From: Erythrocercus mccallii
Taxonomy: Eukaryota > Chordata > Aves > Passeriformes > Dicruridae
DNA length: 64,000 bases
Reading direction: 5' to 3'
Assembly (NCBI GenBank): GCA_013397435.1
Contig: VZRG01001552.1
Coordinates: 39,816-103,815 of the forward strand
How positions within the stretch are numbered: position 1 is the stretch's first letter; every line of letters begins with the position of its first letter. Under the pieces are notes generated by a model. That model saw nothing but the letters and a program-made list of their open reading frames with translations, was not told the origin of the DNA and ran no database searches. Of this stretch, positions 50,001-63,908 are shown in pieces. The position numbers and the translations under genes were made by a program.

Positions 50001-53000
50001 AGTTTTAACAACTGCAGTTCTTCCGTGCTGAGCTGGGATACACCAGGTTATATTGGGTGCTTCACTGAACTGCCTTTTGTACTTTAGAACAAATAAAGTA
50101 AGTTTTTCCATGATCCAAAATGCAAATCTCATTCCAGGATTATTTAAATCAGTTAAAATTTTTAGAAAAAAGATTATATATCCTCAGTAGTGGGACGTGG
50201 CATGGATTGTTCTGCAAATGTCATATTTTCTTCCTTATCAGAAATGTTTTAGTGGTGATAGTGCTTTGATAGGCATGTTAAAGCCATTTGGTTATACCCA
50301 AACTGTTACCTGTATAAACCTTAATGTCTGGTTTAAACAGAAGAGAAATCCACAGTCGTATTGCAAAACCAGACAAGCACATGATTTGACAATGATGCTG
50401 TTTTAATGGCTTGTCCCAATGTCTGCTGTTATGCCACTGAATATAAAGGCAAAAAGCAAAACTTTCCTTCTTTTGGCTCTCTCCTCTTCCCAGGTTTTGA
50501 AGCCCTGTTTTATCATTTGTTTCTTTAGATGGCTTGTCCTTACTTTTGTCCTGTATATAACAATTATTTTTTTCTTGTGGAAAGTAGTCTTCTTTACGAG
50601 TGAAACAGAAGTGTATCATCTTTTAGAAATGAGATGCTCTTCTACTTTTGTCAAGCATAACAGGGTTATCAACAGCTGTAGATAGTGTATCTTTCACAAT
50701 GCTGTAGTTTATACTGCTTTTTTAGCAATGGACTGTAGATATTCCTGCATGCCTCTTTGGAACAGCAATAGTAGTAGTAATCATAATAATAATAATAACA
50801 ATAATAATAATAATGTTGTATAACATTTTATGTTTGCATATTTTCTTTGTTACTTTTTGAGCAAAATGTAATGGTCTAATAAAAACCATCCCATAAGTAT
50901 TTAAAGAAAAAAATTCTTTAGAATATTGCAGAGCCATTCATGTCTTTCTTTACTTTTTTTTCAGATCATAGGTATCTACATCTTTGGGTCAGCATGGGAG
51001 GGGAGGTTGGGTTTGCTTATAAACTTATCTGTCCTTTTGAAAAAGCAAGATAATGGAAAACCATATTTTTTGGATTTTAGTGAAGTAAAAGAATTGTTGA
51101 TTAACTCTTTACTGTTCTGACATTCTTCGCTCTTTGCAGTTTTGATCTAATATAGGATTCCAATTGCTGTAAAAGAAATATAAGGTGTTTGTAATATTAT
51201 TGATAATGTCCGTTGCCAGTTGATTTTGTTTGAGCCAGACACAGTGCTAGTGTTTTGTTCTGTTGCAATAAGCACATTCTGGTTAATTTCTAATTTTGAC
51301 TTTGTGTATTGATTAAGTAATGTAACCCCAGAATAACTAATGTGTATTCTAGGCTTATGAATACTGCAAATATGCAAATGAACTGAAGTACTCATTTCTG
51401 TTCTTACATGGCTATAAATTCTCCCTGTTTACAGAGCTCTTTCCTAATCCGTTCCTTCTAAACAAGAGTTGTTGAATCATGTTTTGATACTACTTTTGTC
51501 AGATTTGCTTCAGTCATCCAAATGAAATGCTGAAGCACAACTCTGCCAGAGAATTTGTCTGACAGTGTAGCATTTAGTAAAGGCCAAAAAATTGTACTGT
51601 TACCCAAAAGAGACAAAGAAGTGAAATGCAGTGAATGCTATTTGAATGTTTGCAGTTTAACTCCTTAGAAGAGGTCTCAGACAATGTAAATCTCTCATCC
51701 CTTGAGATGCATAATAAAATTCTTTAGGTAACAGGTTTGTTCCCATGCTCTCCAAAACTGTTAACTGGCCTACCTATTGGCAGAGCCTGATCAGTTGAAG
51801 CAGAGTTCTTTGTAATCTCCCAGTTCTGTGCTTACTGTGATTTTTTTTTAAAAAAAAATTTACTGTTTTTAATTATTATTTTCTGCATTCATGCCTCCAA
51901 TTTCAGTTCCCATTACCTTTTTATCCAAGACAGTTTATTTGTTTCCAAATATTTGTACACCTAGAAATTTTATTTGTGACCTAGCAATTTGCTGACTGCT
52001 TTCACTGAGCTCTTGTGTTTTGCTGTGGTGGCAAATCAAGTCATTTTGCTGGTGCTGTTTTTCTTAAAGACAACTGGAGTTGCCACTGAGGGAAGTGGCC
52101 CATTTGTTTTAGGTGATTGTCATAAGGACATCTGTCACCAGAGCACCTGGGCACTGTGGTGGACAGGTGGATGTGTTCTCCATGTGTGTTACCTGTTGTA
52201 TTTCATTGAAGAACCTGCATATTTCATCTGGGGATAGCTAAAGTTACTTCTGTGTGGCTCTCCAGATGTGATTCATCAGTAGCCTGAGGCAGTGGTGTTT
52301 CAATCCACCAGGCAGCCAGCCTGCATCTGTGCTTCCCAGAGAACCGGACAGCACTGTCACTCCATAGTGTCAGCTTCCTTAGAGTCAGGGATAGCCCAGT
52401 GTCAGCAGTGGATGCTTTTGGTGGAAACATAGTTGGGCTTAGCATTGTGTGATTCTTTGTTCAGGTGGCTAAGAGAATCTCAACATGTGAGCTAAAAGTA
52501 AATGTGTCATTAATTTATTGACTTCCTTCTTGGCAGTGATAGGAGAGCTTGTGTTTTATGTGGCCAAATGAACCTGAGCAGTGAAAACCTTGGGTTTTTC
52601 TTCTCTCTCGTGTTTGCCTCTTAACACTACTTTGCCTACAGCTTTTTTGTTTCAAGCTATTAGAGGTGTCTACTTCAAGGCAGACAGGACTATTCCATAT
52701 TCAGTAGTGTTCAAAGCAAAGGCTCAGGTACTGTATAAAGAAATGAATAATGTTGTCAAAGGAATGAAAGTCAACTCTGGTGGCCTCTTAGGAAACTGGA
52801 GATGCGGTGTCTGTGAGGTGTCTGCAGTTACACATGGAGTTTGTGAAATTGGAAATAGGCTTCTGGTAATCCAGTCACTCAAATGATCATGCTGTAAAAT
52901 GTTTATAATATTTGAAGCAAGCTACTTCAGTACTGCTTTGTTGCTGGTTTTGTAAATATTGTGATAGCAGTTATCAATTAAAGCATGAAAAAGTGTCATG

Positions 53001-53962
53001 TCTCTAACTTGGAACAGAGCTGCCTTTTTGATTATTCAAATGTGATCAGTTACTGTCTTTATGTATTCATGGCAGGAGGAGGGTAAAAAGAAAGGAAAAG
53101 ATCACCTGTCTCTAATTTGGTTATTTCAGATTTTAATGTATTAATTTTTATTCCAGTCATGGTAAGTATCCTTGTATCAAACAGTGAAAGTGTCAGAGGA
53201 GGTGGAGCAGAAATTATGATAGGGAAACAGATTTTTCCAGTTGCCTTGAAATGGCAGCTGGGGGAATGACAGGCTTTGAAATGAGGAGCATATCTATAGT
53301 GCCTGACTTGAATTGTTCTAAAGAAGGCATTGAGCAGAATTCTCTTGAACTCAAGCTGATAATTTGAAAATGTTGTGGTATGATTTTGCTTAATCTCCTT
53401 CAGCTGGAATTATTCACTGAACATTACCTGTGCATGAACCTGTTCTGTCTTTGAGATTAATAAATTTTGTGATCTTCCCAATCCTTTACATTTAAAACAT
53501 TTATTTTGCAAAGTTCAGACAGTTTCTATCGGCACTGGTTCATTTTGCTGTTTTTCTTGAAGTTGTCATCCAAACAGCACAGTTCACGGAGGAAAGTGAC
53601 ACTAAAACTTAGCTTTGAATGTCAGTAGTTCCTGATTGTATTTCCAGGTTTTAAGTGCAATGTGTAAATAGACTAAAAGATACCTGATAGTACTCATTTT
53701 TTTAGAACACATTTCTTCTAAAAGCTAAAGATGAAAACTTCAGAACTATGTCCTGGTTGGGCTTACGGTCTTAGCATGCATATACCAACTTGCACATGTA
53801 TCTTTGGGGAACTGTGCGGGCCTCCATTAAAGTGTGCTGGATGCATGTGTTTGAAAATATCAGCCTTACTTCTGCACACTTTGCATAATCCCAATGCAGC
53901 ACTAACTAACTTTGACTAACTTTGGAAACTGAACACTGTTCTTTGTTTATCTTTGATTTCAG
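47035..53962 (+). other. SFSWAP intron 13 (6.9 kb)
   Basis: The longest intron in view, lying between the helical region and the RS-domain exons. It holds an (AAT)n microsatellite near 50769-50814 and an A/T palindromic run near 51841-51860. No transposable element, snoRNA or exon of known family was recognised. A GT/AG-bounded open stretch at 52664-52727 (64 nt) is discussed under rejected items. Confidence 0.7.
50769..50814. repeat. (AAT)n / (TAG)n microsatellite in intron 13
   Basis: Short TAG units followed by AAT/ATA units with two interruptions (TC and C). Likely polymorphic in length. Confidence 0.9.
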
Positions 53963-54228
53963 AGTGTCAGTAATATACCATGTCCTGTGACTGCAGTCAG
54001 AACGTTACCCACCTTAGAAGTTAAACAAGTAGAAAGGCCTTCAAGCAGAAACAGAGATCCTCCTAGGGACGAAGAAAAGGACAAGAAAAGGAAAAAACAC
54101 AAGAAAAGATCTCGGTCAAGGTCTCGATCACCATTCAAGTATCATTCATCATCTAAGTCCAGGTCTAGATCACATTCAAAAGCAAAACACTCACTTCCCA
54201 CTGCCTATAGGACTGTCAGGCATTCAAG
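53963..54228 (+). CDS. SFSWAP: SFSWAP exon 14 (codons 731-819, RS domain start)
   Basis: Begins with a variable segment (SVSNIPCPVT), then conserved LPTLEVK, a basic EEKDKKRKKHKKR stretch that could act as a nuclear localisation signal, and Arg-Ser runs (RSRSRSRSP, SKSRSRSHSKAKHS). Acceptor TTGATTTCAG; donor AAG/GTGGGT. The exon ends after two bases of codon 819. Confidence 0.97.
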
Positions 54229-57200
54229 GTGGGTTTGGAAACCAAGCATATTCTTTAGCATTCTGTGTGAGTTAACATGTAAAACATCTTTGCACTTCTT
54301 CCATTACGTAGGTGTTTTTATACCCATTGCAAAGGTTACAGTCACCTTCAAGGCAGTATGTAGCACATACAGATCAAATGCGGCAGGTCTTTTGAAAATA
54401 ATTTTAATGAAATAATGAATCATTTCTGATTACGTAGTGCAAAACTTTTACCAGTAAATGGTTTTTCCTGATGTTCTTTGAAATACCTAGTGATAATATG
54501 TAGGAATGCGATGATAGCAGCAAGAGAACTTGCTAATAGATCTGTGGCTGTTACTGGAGCAAAGTAACTTAGACAACATTCAGATTGAGTGGTGGTGGAG
54601 CAGCAAAGCTTAGAAGAAAACAAAGCAGTTGAGTGACAAATGAAAAAATATGATGGATGAAATACAGGAGAGCTATGACAGGAATCTAAGAAGAGTGAAA
54701 ACAGGTGAAAGAGAGACCACGGAAGAATGTAGCCCCGTGCTGTTAACTCTGTACTTAATTATTAATGAGATTGAATACACTAGGCTAATCATCCAGCTGT
54801 AAGATTATGTATATTGTGTTTTACTGATACTGTTAATTCCGTCAAAGATTTTTGGGTCTAGGTGTGTTCAAAGTTTACTGTCTGTAAAATTTGTCATATC
54901 TGAATGCTCTACCGCAGTGGAGCTACTGTGGTCAGTAGGAAGGGCTTTGAGGCTACATTCTGTGGATCTAGCTACAGAGCAGTGGAGCTACTTAAGTAGC
55001 TTGTAGTTCAAGCAAATTGTGCATATAAATACTGCCACGGCTGTAAAAGTATGTGATGCATGTGAAACCATACACTACTTGCTCTTTGTGTCTCTGCCTA
55101 CGGCTCATGCCTGAAAAGAGCTTCTAGCCCCTGATGACAGTGTGCCAAAACTTCTTTTTGTTTTCTTGTGCCTTTTTGCTTAATGAAGTCTTAACTACAC
55201 TAACAGAAATGTTAACATGTTACAACTTACTGGTTTATACTTGATTTTTGAGTTTAAGAACAATACTTCGCTGCAGAAATCTCTGCTAGTCTGAGTTGCC
55301 ACCAATTAAATGAGCTCGTCTTGGACTGAAACAATTGGTCTGACATGCTGCTTATTTGATGACCTTTGACAATAAGGTGTCATGACTTGCTGTGTCATGA
55401 CCAAAAGTCATCAAGAATAGGTAATCTACAGGAGCTAATCTGTGTTTGCTCTCTTGAGTTTTCCTCCTGGCACAAATCAAATGTCAAGCACATAACAGCA
55501 TGAAAATCATGAATCACCACACCACCTGATTAAATCTGGTTAGATATTTCTTTGATGAGCTGTTGAATTCTAAAACCTCAGAAGTCCAATAAGCTTGATG
55601 CTGGCTGGCTGAATTTTAAAATTATGCAGAAAAACAGCATCAGATTTTGCACTGAAAACATTTTGCATGTTTTAACTTCATAGAACTTAGAGCTTAACAG
55701 GAAAGGCTTTGTACAAGAAATGGTGATGATTGAAGGTGTGCTTTATTGAAGGTGTTTGCTATGCCTTAACATACTGTATTTGCAAAGTTAGAGCTCTTGG
55801 TTCTGAAACAGAAGAATTGTGGAATAGCCAAGAGCAAGAGGCTGATTCATAACCCTGTCATATATACTGATGTGTTTTGATTCTCAAATATTTAGGCAAA
55901 AAAAGTACCTTGCCTTTGTAATTGCCAAAAAAAGGCAAGTGTTGTTGCCTAGCTAGAATGTATTATTGGGTTTTGTCTTTTTTATTATTATTATTTGTTT
56001 TTATATTAGTGTTTCAGATAAAATAATTTCAGTGCATTGTGTTGCTTCATTCAAAGCTTGGCATGTTTCACATCTCTTTTCTCATCAGTTTTCCCTAGAA
56101 CAGTATTCGTCAGCTTCACTTAGAACTGTGTTTTTTTCCTAGCTTCCCAAGGCACTGGATATTACAGCTTCCAGCTGAATGAATAGTTAGGTAAAGAGCC
56201 ATACCCTCTTGGAATAAAATGTAAACTGTTTCTGGATGTTAATGTGTTCATCTTATATTAAGTGGATGGCACTTAGAGACAGTCACTACTGTGTGGACAG
56301 TGATGCTAAATTGCTTTGGAACAGCCCTATTTTGAGTGTCTGTGCACTATTTGAATGCCCCAGTCTAATGGTATGTTGTTGCCTTATTATAATCTGTTCA
56401 AAATGTAGATTAAAAATCACCTTTACCATATAACCTACTGTGACAAGTTAATGGGGAATAAAATGTGGGAAGTGTAGGTAAACACTGAAATTTGCAGTAA
56501 CATTCTTTGCTCTTTATTCAAGGAATGTTCAGGATACTTTGCAAGCTCTTAATTTTTGGTTTGTCATCCTATTCTTTTTCTCCAAAATGCATATTGTGCT
56601 TAGAAATCCCGCAAGTGAATTTTGCAGTGTACTTCTCTGTATATCATTTTACATCACTTGCTTATCATTTGGTTTTGCCTTGTTAAAGGTTTAGAGGCTC
56701 TGCTGCGTTTAAGAAGTCTTGTGTGATAAGATACAATTTTGATACTGATGCATTTTTTATATTTTCTTATGCATCTTCAGCAGTAATAAAGTTGAAAAAT
56801 TCTGTTCCAATAACATGAAGTTGATTCAGAGCATGTTTTACATATTCATTTCTCTGGTTAACAACCAAACCTATTTTACAGAAACAAGTTTTTAAAAACA
56901 TAGCTATATAGACAACCCAGATAATATTGGGTAATTGTGGCATGGGGTGTGCTAACAGCAATTCTCTGTATAAATGCTTGTTATTTTCTGAAACAAAATT
57001 ACTCCTGTAAAGCTCCTGGTATAACACAATTTTAATTCTAGACCTACACGACAGATTAAACAAGCCATGTACACAGTGAACAGTGTCCCAGCGTTCTGTA
57101 AGGTACTGCAGAACAAACCTGTCAGTCCCAGAGAGAGAATTAGTTATTACAAGTCAATACTTAATATCAAAGAATGGGGCATATTTATTAAATCTGTCTT

Positions 57201-59325
57201 GGAAAACAAAGTTTTCTAAGGTATCTTAGTAGTAAATGCAGTAAATGCTGAATCACTGTTTTTATTTAAAACACTGTTAAAGAATTGGGTGTGAGCTGTT
57301 CCTGGCAGTGGTGCCGGGTGTCAGGCCTGGGGTGGGCAGTGGGCTCTTCCAGCTCATGTGTTCAACTGTAAAGAACAGTGATGGTCACCTCAATCTCTGT
57401 TTCCTATCCATAGATAGATCTGGTTTGTGGGTGTGAGGGGAGATAAAGGGAAGCAGAAGCACTTGTTATATACCAAATGGTTTAGTGATTTGATTGGGTG
57501 AAATTTGGATGTTCATTTTGAACTAGAGATGGAAAGTCTAAGCTTCTTTTCAGTATTGCTGCTTTACTTTATACAGTTTAGTAATAGAGTAGTACTAAGG
57601 CACATAATATATCCAGTTAATGAATTATAGCAATAATTAGTGGTATATTTTATTAACAGGTTACTTTGCAGTAAGTTTGGATATGGTGTACCTGTGTGAG
57701 CATTTGTGTGAGACTTTTTGCCTCAGTATTAGGAATTTAGTAGACTTGGAAATAACTCTTCTTTGCTAAGAAAGATTGTTTGGAGGTGGTTTTTTTTCTT
57801 CTCTAAAAGTGATTTTCTTATTGCTGAGGCAGTGTCTACTCATGTAATTTTAATTCCAATTTTGTAATGAGACATGCCATGCTTCATAACCCTTTGAACT
57901 TTTGGGACCTTTCTAAGCATAAGTCACAAAGGAATAAAGCGCCTTCTGGAATTGCAGTCTAATGAAAATTATAATTTATATATTGCAGTAAAACTGATTA
58001 GGTGGTTTTTAATTGTTTGAAGCAAATGGCCAAAGTTCTTAATATCTGGTGATTGGAAGAATGCTGTAGAATAATAAATGTCAGTTCATAAAAATGAAGC
58101 TAATGTCTTTTTCTTTCTGATTGTTTGGACTTTTTTTAGGCTGGTCCATGCAAGCGTGTTTCGCTAAGGTTCAGCTTTTGGTTAAGTGACTAAGCCTTTT
58201 CAGGATTCTAGTTAATATCAAAACTAGGACATTTTAGTCTGAATATGAAGTGTGTGCCTCCATATCACAGACTCACAGCATCCACAGTGACACTGAGCAT
58301 GGAGCGGAGTCTGAGCAGCTCATCAGTGGCAGCAGCAACAGAGTGGAAAAATTATCAGGCAGCTTGGGCAATGAAAAGATTTGACTGCTGGAGCTCTTTT
58401 GAGGGAAATACTGGTAAAATGTCAAGGTGTCTGACTGAAGCCAAGTTTTATAATCTGTTGGTTTTTTCCTTTTTTTTAATCCTTCTGAATGGCTTGGTAA
58501 AGATCCGATTTTTAAGTGTCAAAGCAGTTGATTTGCAACAGTTATCTGCCATTGTGATACTTTCTTTTCAGTTGGGCTTTTTTGTTGTAGGTGTAACAAC
58601 AATGGCTCAGGACTCTGTAGGTGTGTATATATTATCAATGTTGTGTGAACCTGAAGATCTCTGATTTTAACTGGGCATGCTTTCTATTTTCCCTTCTTGA
58701 TCTCCTTCTCACTTTTCTAGGAAAAATATTTCAAGCCAAAGTGCTAGTGCCAAACAACACTGATAATGGATTGTTGGTCACTTACATTGGTGAAAATATT
58801 GGCTGTGCTAGGATTATTCTGCACCACCTGGTACATTTCCTGGACTTGTCAGATAGGCACTGCATCAAGAATGTGTATTTATCTCTGTGAGGTAGCAGTT
58901 CTAAAAACACACTACTAATTTGGGAAGACAAGGTCACACCTGCCAATCCCAGGCTTTGCACAAATTGGATTTCTGCATCCCAAGTTTAGTAAACTCTGTT
59001 GCCACAAAAGGTGGCTGGAATAAAAGAATTTTTTTCCAGCAAATAATACAGAAGTTGTCATAGCAGACAAGACCAAAAGATAATTCCTTTTTTTAGCTCC
59101 CTATTGGGAATGAAAAGCAATGGATAGCTTAATCTCAGATGTCTTGGATAGGCAAGAAATTTTTACGTAGCTGACAAGTCTTGGAGCTTAAATGCACCAT
59201 GTTGGTATAAAATAGATGTTTGAAAGATGGTGTGTTTGTATTTGGTGAAGGACAATTCCACTGAAGGAAAAATCTTGAAATAAGTAACAAAAAGCAAACT
59301 TTTGAATAATTTTTTCTCTGCTCAG
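54229..59325 (+). other. SFSWAP intron 14 (5.1 kb)
   Basis: Contains short A/T microsatellites (TTATTATTATTATT near 55982) and a small GC-rich patch at 57293-57350. A 139-codon chance ORF at 58245-58664 has Ser/Ala runs but no family match. No transposable element or RNA gene was recognised. Confidence 0.65.
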
Positions 59326-59451
59326 GTCACGATCAAGGTCACCGCGGAGAAGGGCTCACACGCCAGAACGGCGGAGAGACGAGAGAAGCGTTCCCACAGC
59401 GTATCGCATCAGCAACAGTCCTGGGAACAGCAGGAAACGGCCCCGCTCCAA
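59326..59451 (+). CDS. SFSWAP: SFSWAP exon 15 (codons 819-861, RS domain)
   Basis: Encodes SRSRSRSPRRRAHTPERRRDE, then conserved RSVPTAYRIS, then SPGNSRKRPRSK. Its length is 126 nt, phase 2-2, so skipping would shorten the RS domain without a frameshift. Acceptor TCTGCTCAG; donor CAA/GTAAGG. The exon has more CpG than its neighbours, because Arg codons of CGN type are used. Confidence 0.97.
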
Positions 59452-62150
59452 GTAAGGGTTCCTGCTCCTGGACAGTGGGCTCCTGGCATCCTGTCAGACT
59501 TAGTGCCTGATGTCTTGTAGACTCCTTAGCTGGAACTTAGCCTTTGTATATTCTGGAGATTTATTTTGATAGAAAAATATTTTTTCAGAGGAAAAAAAAA
59601 TGGATGAACTTGTTGTTCTTCCCTGTTCTTGCAAATGTTTGAGCAGCAGCTGTCCAGTCAAATTGGTGGATGTTAATACACCGCTGTCTGCTGGCCATGA
59701 GAGTTCAGATTTCACTGGGAGTTTTGTATTTCCCTCTTGTTGGGTCATTTTCTCATGCTGTGCTTGTGCAAGCTGTATGACCTCTGCACAGGGCATAATG
59801 CAACTGTGATGTCAACTTGCTTGACATTGCATCATATCTGCATAAATAAGGCAAACAGGTATTTTGCAGTTATTTTACTGGCATATTGGAATGTGAAGTA
59901 TGTCATTTTGAGAGCACCCTGCATATAACTTCTCTTAAACTATTATAATCAAAATGGCATTTAGTCTTCAACTTCTTACTCCATATGTCTTGTGGAATAA
60001 GAAAGAAGTCACTTTCAGCTTCATTAAAAAAACTATTGTTTCTTATGACAACGTAACATCTCTTGATAGCCTGTAATTAATTGATGTGTGGTAGGTATAA
60101 TTGAGAACTTCCTAAGTATACTTCAACTGATTAAGTTTTTAACATTCATCAAATGAAGATAATAGAGTCTCCTGTGGAATTCATGCAAATTTGGTTAAGC
60201 AGAAAAGATATGTAAGCTTAAAATGTTTGTTTTCCTATAAACACACAAAAGAATAATTTTTCATATCCCCATGCTGTTTTTATTGCTCTGTTGGTGTGTC
60301 TGCTACTTGACCATTTGGCATTTTAAACTATAAAGTATTTTTAGAATTGTGCCACTCCAAGTTGTAAATTATAATGGCAGTTGTGAAACAAACTACATTC
60401 CTCTGTGAATAATATTGCTTATGTAGGTCAAAATTTTAAACTGTTACGCCTCAAACAGGAAAGCAGAAAGTGGCACAGTAAAATATGGCAGTAAGTACAG
60501 AAGATGTAGACTGAAGAAGGAGTATTGCAGTTAAACATAGATAAGGATATTTTGCGGCTGTGATTGCAGAAATTAAATCAAAAACTGTTTCATGCCTGAC
60601 ATGTTAAATTTTCAAGTAAAAATGTGATGGACCAGTTTCCATGTTCAGTTATGGAACAGATTCTTCATCGTTCAGCTGTTCTATTTGTTCATCATAATCT
60701 GAGCTGAAAAAGCTTAGAGTAAAATACTTTCTTGCATGACAAATGTTTGCCAAGATTTTCAAGATATAAATATGAAATCTGTTCACAGCTTGGTTTCATG
60801 ATGATGTTTTAAGAAACTAAGCAATTAAAGTACATAGCTAGTCAAGAAATATTTGACTTCGTAGCTGATGGTTTTGTGTAGTCATGAAAATGTTGGAGGC
60901 TCTGGGGTTTTGTCTGCCACTTAATCATTATTTATGCAAGAAAAGTGTAAGGAAGTTTTGCAGTTTTAAGTCTTGAATGTTAAATTCTATATTAAAAAAT
61001 GGGGTAAATTCTAAGCATCAGAGTTGTATGCTATTTATGTGGAAATTCAATGTGTTACAGCATAGCACCTTTTAAAATAGAAAATTCCCATGAAAAATTG
61101 AAGTGAAGGAATGAATAATGTGATATTTAAAAGGTGTCTAAAAGTTTTAGTGTTTTAAGATGTTCTAGAAGCTTCAACAACATTCTTCTGAATAGACTTC
61201 CAGGAGTGCATACTAGAGAGAGATGTCTGCAATGAGGTATTGCCTACCTCTAATCAAGGCATCATTCTAGTTATTCTAATTATAGTAATATCAATACTAG
61301 TATGTGAATCATACAGACGTACGTTCATGACCAGGTAAAAAAAATTGATAGTTTCATCTTTAATATATTACTAATTGAATTCTCTTTGAGCTTAATATTG
61401 CCTATGAGGTGACTATCTCTGTTCCCTTCTGTCAGTAATGAACACATGGGTACCCATAAGTCCTTTGTTCCAGCTTTCATACTGACAAAACGTTTGTGGA
61501 TCTAATTTCCAGGTCGCAAAGAGTTTGCAGTTAGGCACACTGCTAGGTCTGGATTAGTCTGGGTGCAATACAACAGCTCATTTAAAATTTTGATCACGTG
61601 GTTTGTTGCACTGCAGGTTGGATCACAAGGAGAGTTTTGTCTTTTAAAAACCAATCAGACTGTGGATTTGCCTTGTAGATATTTTACATAGCCATAATTC
61701 CATGGGGTTTTGTGTTTTATGAGCTAGGAAAATTGTCAGGGATATAAACTCTTCTATTTCTTATTGCATTCTAAGTGTCTGATGTTGTTTGGGAAGCAAC
61801 TTCCCTCTAGCAAAGTTATTCTGCAAATCTCCAATGAAAGGCTTTTTGTTGTTGTCCTGCAAACAGTCAAACACTGGCCAGTAATTGCTGTGTACCCATG
61901 AAGCAACGTTTCAAGTAAGAACCTCAGGAGCCAGTAGTTGCCTAATGTAATATATTAAAAAGAGCTTCTGAGAAAGTATTTTGTACAACTGTAAATGTGC
62001 GGTATTGGCTAAGACTCATTCTTGCTGAATGCAAGAGAAACACCCTGTGGAAGAGGGTACGTAAGCTTTCAGAAGTGTGAAAAGTAACTTCAGCTTAGCT
62101 AGTTCAATATTGCTTTAAATATTCTTCAATAAAATATTTTCTTCTCACAG
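59452..62150 (+). other. SFSWAP intron 15 (2.7 kb)
   Basis: AT-rich. No transposable element, RNA gene or alternative exon was recognised. Confidence 0.7.
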
Positions 62151-62321
62151 AAGTCCCCATGAAAAGAAGAAGAAGAGGCGGTCTAGATCACGTACTAAAT
62201 CCAGAGCTAGGTCTCCCTCACCATCCATGTCACCAGGCAAACCATCCACACACAAAAATTCTGTACATTCAACTAGTGTCTCTCCTGTGGAGAGCAGGGA
62301 ATCCAGCCAGGAACGCTCCAG
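62151..62321 (+). CDS. SFSWAP: SFSWAP exon 16 (codons 861-918, RS domain)
   Basis: Encodes SPHEKKKKRRSRSRTKSRAR, a Ser/Pro/Lys segment and conserved SVSPVESRESSQERSR. Its length is 171 nt, phase 2-2 (in-frame skippable). Acceptor TTCTCACAG; donor CAG/GTACCA. Read-through gives an unrelated tail that I regard as intron. Intron 16 (577 bp) holds nothing recognised. Confidence 0.96.
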
Positions 62322-62898
62322 GTACCATGCTTCTGTTACTGTCATATTGCAGTGCTGCTGTCTCTTGACTGTCAGGGTGTCTGTGACCAGTTGTGGGGTG
62401 AGGAGCTCTGTGTGTGTGCAATGTGTGCTTATCAAAAGTAAAAGTCACTGGGAGCACAACACTATCTCCATCCATCTGATTAAGGTGTTAGATCTCTTGC
62501 TTTCTGAAGTAAACATCTCGACTTATTCTAACAGGAAAACTGGCACAGAAAATTCAGCAACCTATTTCTAAGTTGAAAATTGGAAGCTTTCATGAAATGG
62601 GATAACTCTTTGAAGTAGAACTTTAATAGAGTGGTTTGAATTGTAATGTGTGTCAAGATTCATGATTAAATTATTTCTAGAATATAGAACAGTTGTGTTA
62701 AAAATTCTCAGGCTGCTGTTCAGATTTGTCTGAGCAGTTGTACAAGTGATTTTTCTGACCTTCACTTACATCCTCTGTTTGACTGAGAGAACTGTTGACT
62801 AACATAGGAGAGACATGCACAATAAAACCCAAATCAAGATGGTGAGTGAAATGCATTTTCAAAATTTTTTACTATAAATTTCTAATTTTATTTTTTAG

Positions 62899-62971
62899 GG
62901 GAGTTTCTCAGGAAAAAGATGGCCAAATCTCTTCAGCAATTGTTTCGTCAGTGCAGAGTAAAATCACTCAG
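62899..62971 (+). CDS. SFSWAP: SFSWAP exon 17 (codons 918-942), penultimate
   Basis: Encodes conserved GVSQEKDGQISSAIVSSVQS and KITQ, near the C terminus. The phase-0 donor is CAG/GTACAA. In the family about 20 more residues follow in a final exon, which I do not find between 62972 and 64000, so it lies to the right. Acceptor TTTTTTAG. Confidence 0.96.
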
Positions 62972-63908
62972 GTACAAATAGGCAAATTCAGAGTATGTTG
63001 CTTGATTAACTATGTCCAGCATATTGTTTTCTTCTCTTACCACCTTGGGCAATTCTGAACTTCGCATATGATATAGACACATGTTCACTGTCTTTCTTAA
63101 TATGTTTGCTTATGGAAACAATAATTTTGTTGCTTCTCAGGTGCTGTCCTTTCAATTTTAATCACGCCAGATTAGGTTATTGGTTTATGCATTTTTGGGT
63201 TAAGTGTTGCTAATGGCATAGCATTTCCTATTTTAATGTTAGACTGCTTGTTTGAAGTGCAGTTGTAAAAGAAGGAATGATTACTGTATCAAAATACAGT
63301 TCTTGGTTGCTGTTTCTAAAAAGCAAAAAATAGGAATGAAACTTACTTGAATCTGCAAGATATTTCCCAACACAGATAAGTTTAGCATCTCTTTATCATT
63401 AAGAGCTCCAATAAATGGAATTTAACTTATTCCAAACTATTAGATTGTTGTGCTGCCATTGTGCCGGCTGACCCTAACCAAGTCAGTGTATTTTCTCATT
63501 CTGATCCTTCCATCTGTAAAGCAGAAGGAATAACGATGCTAAATTCCCCTCTGGAGTGTTTTGGGAACTTCTGATACAAAATGCTTTAAAAGCACTAAGG
63601 AATTAATTTATATTGCATTTGTGAACAAATGTTTAAGTAGCTCTGATGCATTACTGAGACACACTTTTTATTTTGTCATCATTTTTTTGCAATCCAGTTA
63701 TTCAATGCTGTTTACATGAAATTTCATTTCTTAATGCTGTTCCAACTGTATGCTCAGACAAGACTGAGTCTGTTTAGTTTCACAATCATTGTCATGTGAG
63801 AAAATGCCTCTGCTGTGTAAATTTTTGGTTCAGATTAACAAAGCAAGAAAAAAACCTTTCTCTTTTAGAGTAATTGTTACGTTCTTTTCTTACCATGTCT
63901 CTCTTTTT
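62972..63908 (+). other. SFSWAP intron 17, visible part before the repeat
   Basis: AT-rich intron leading into the homopyrimidine array. The terminal coding exon is not present here and no other feature was recognised. Confidence 0.75.

Noticed and set aside
52664..52727. 64-nt GT/AG-bounded open stretch in SFSWAP intron 13
   Set aside because: Inclusion would shift frame, the donor GTACTG is weak and the peptide matches nothing in SFSWAP.
58245..58664. 139-codon ORF in intron 14 with Ser/Ala runs
   Set aside because: It crosses T-rich intronic sequence, matches no domain and lies inside a well-defined intron.
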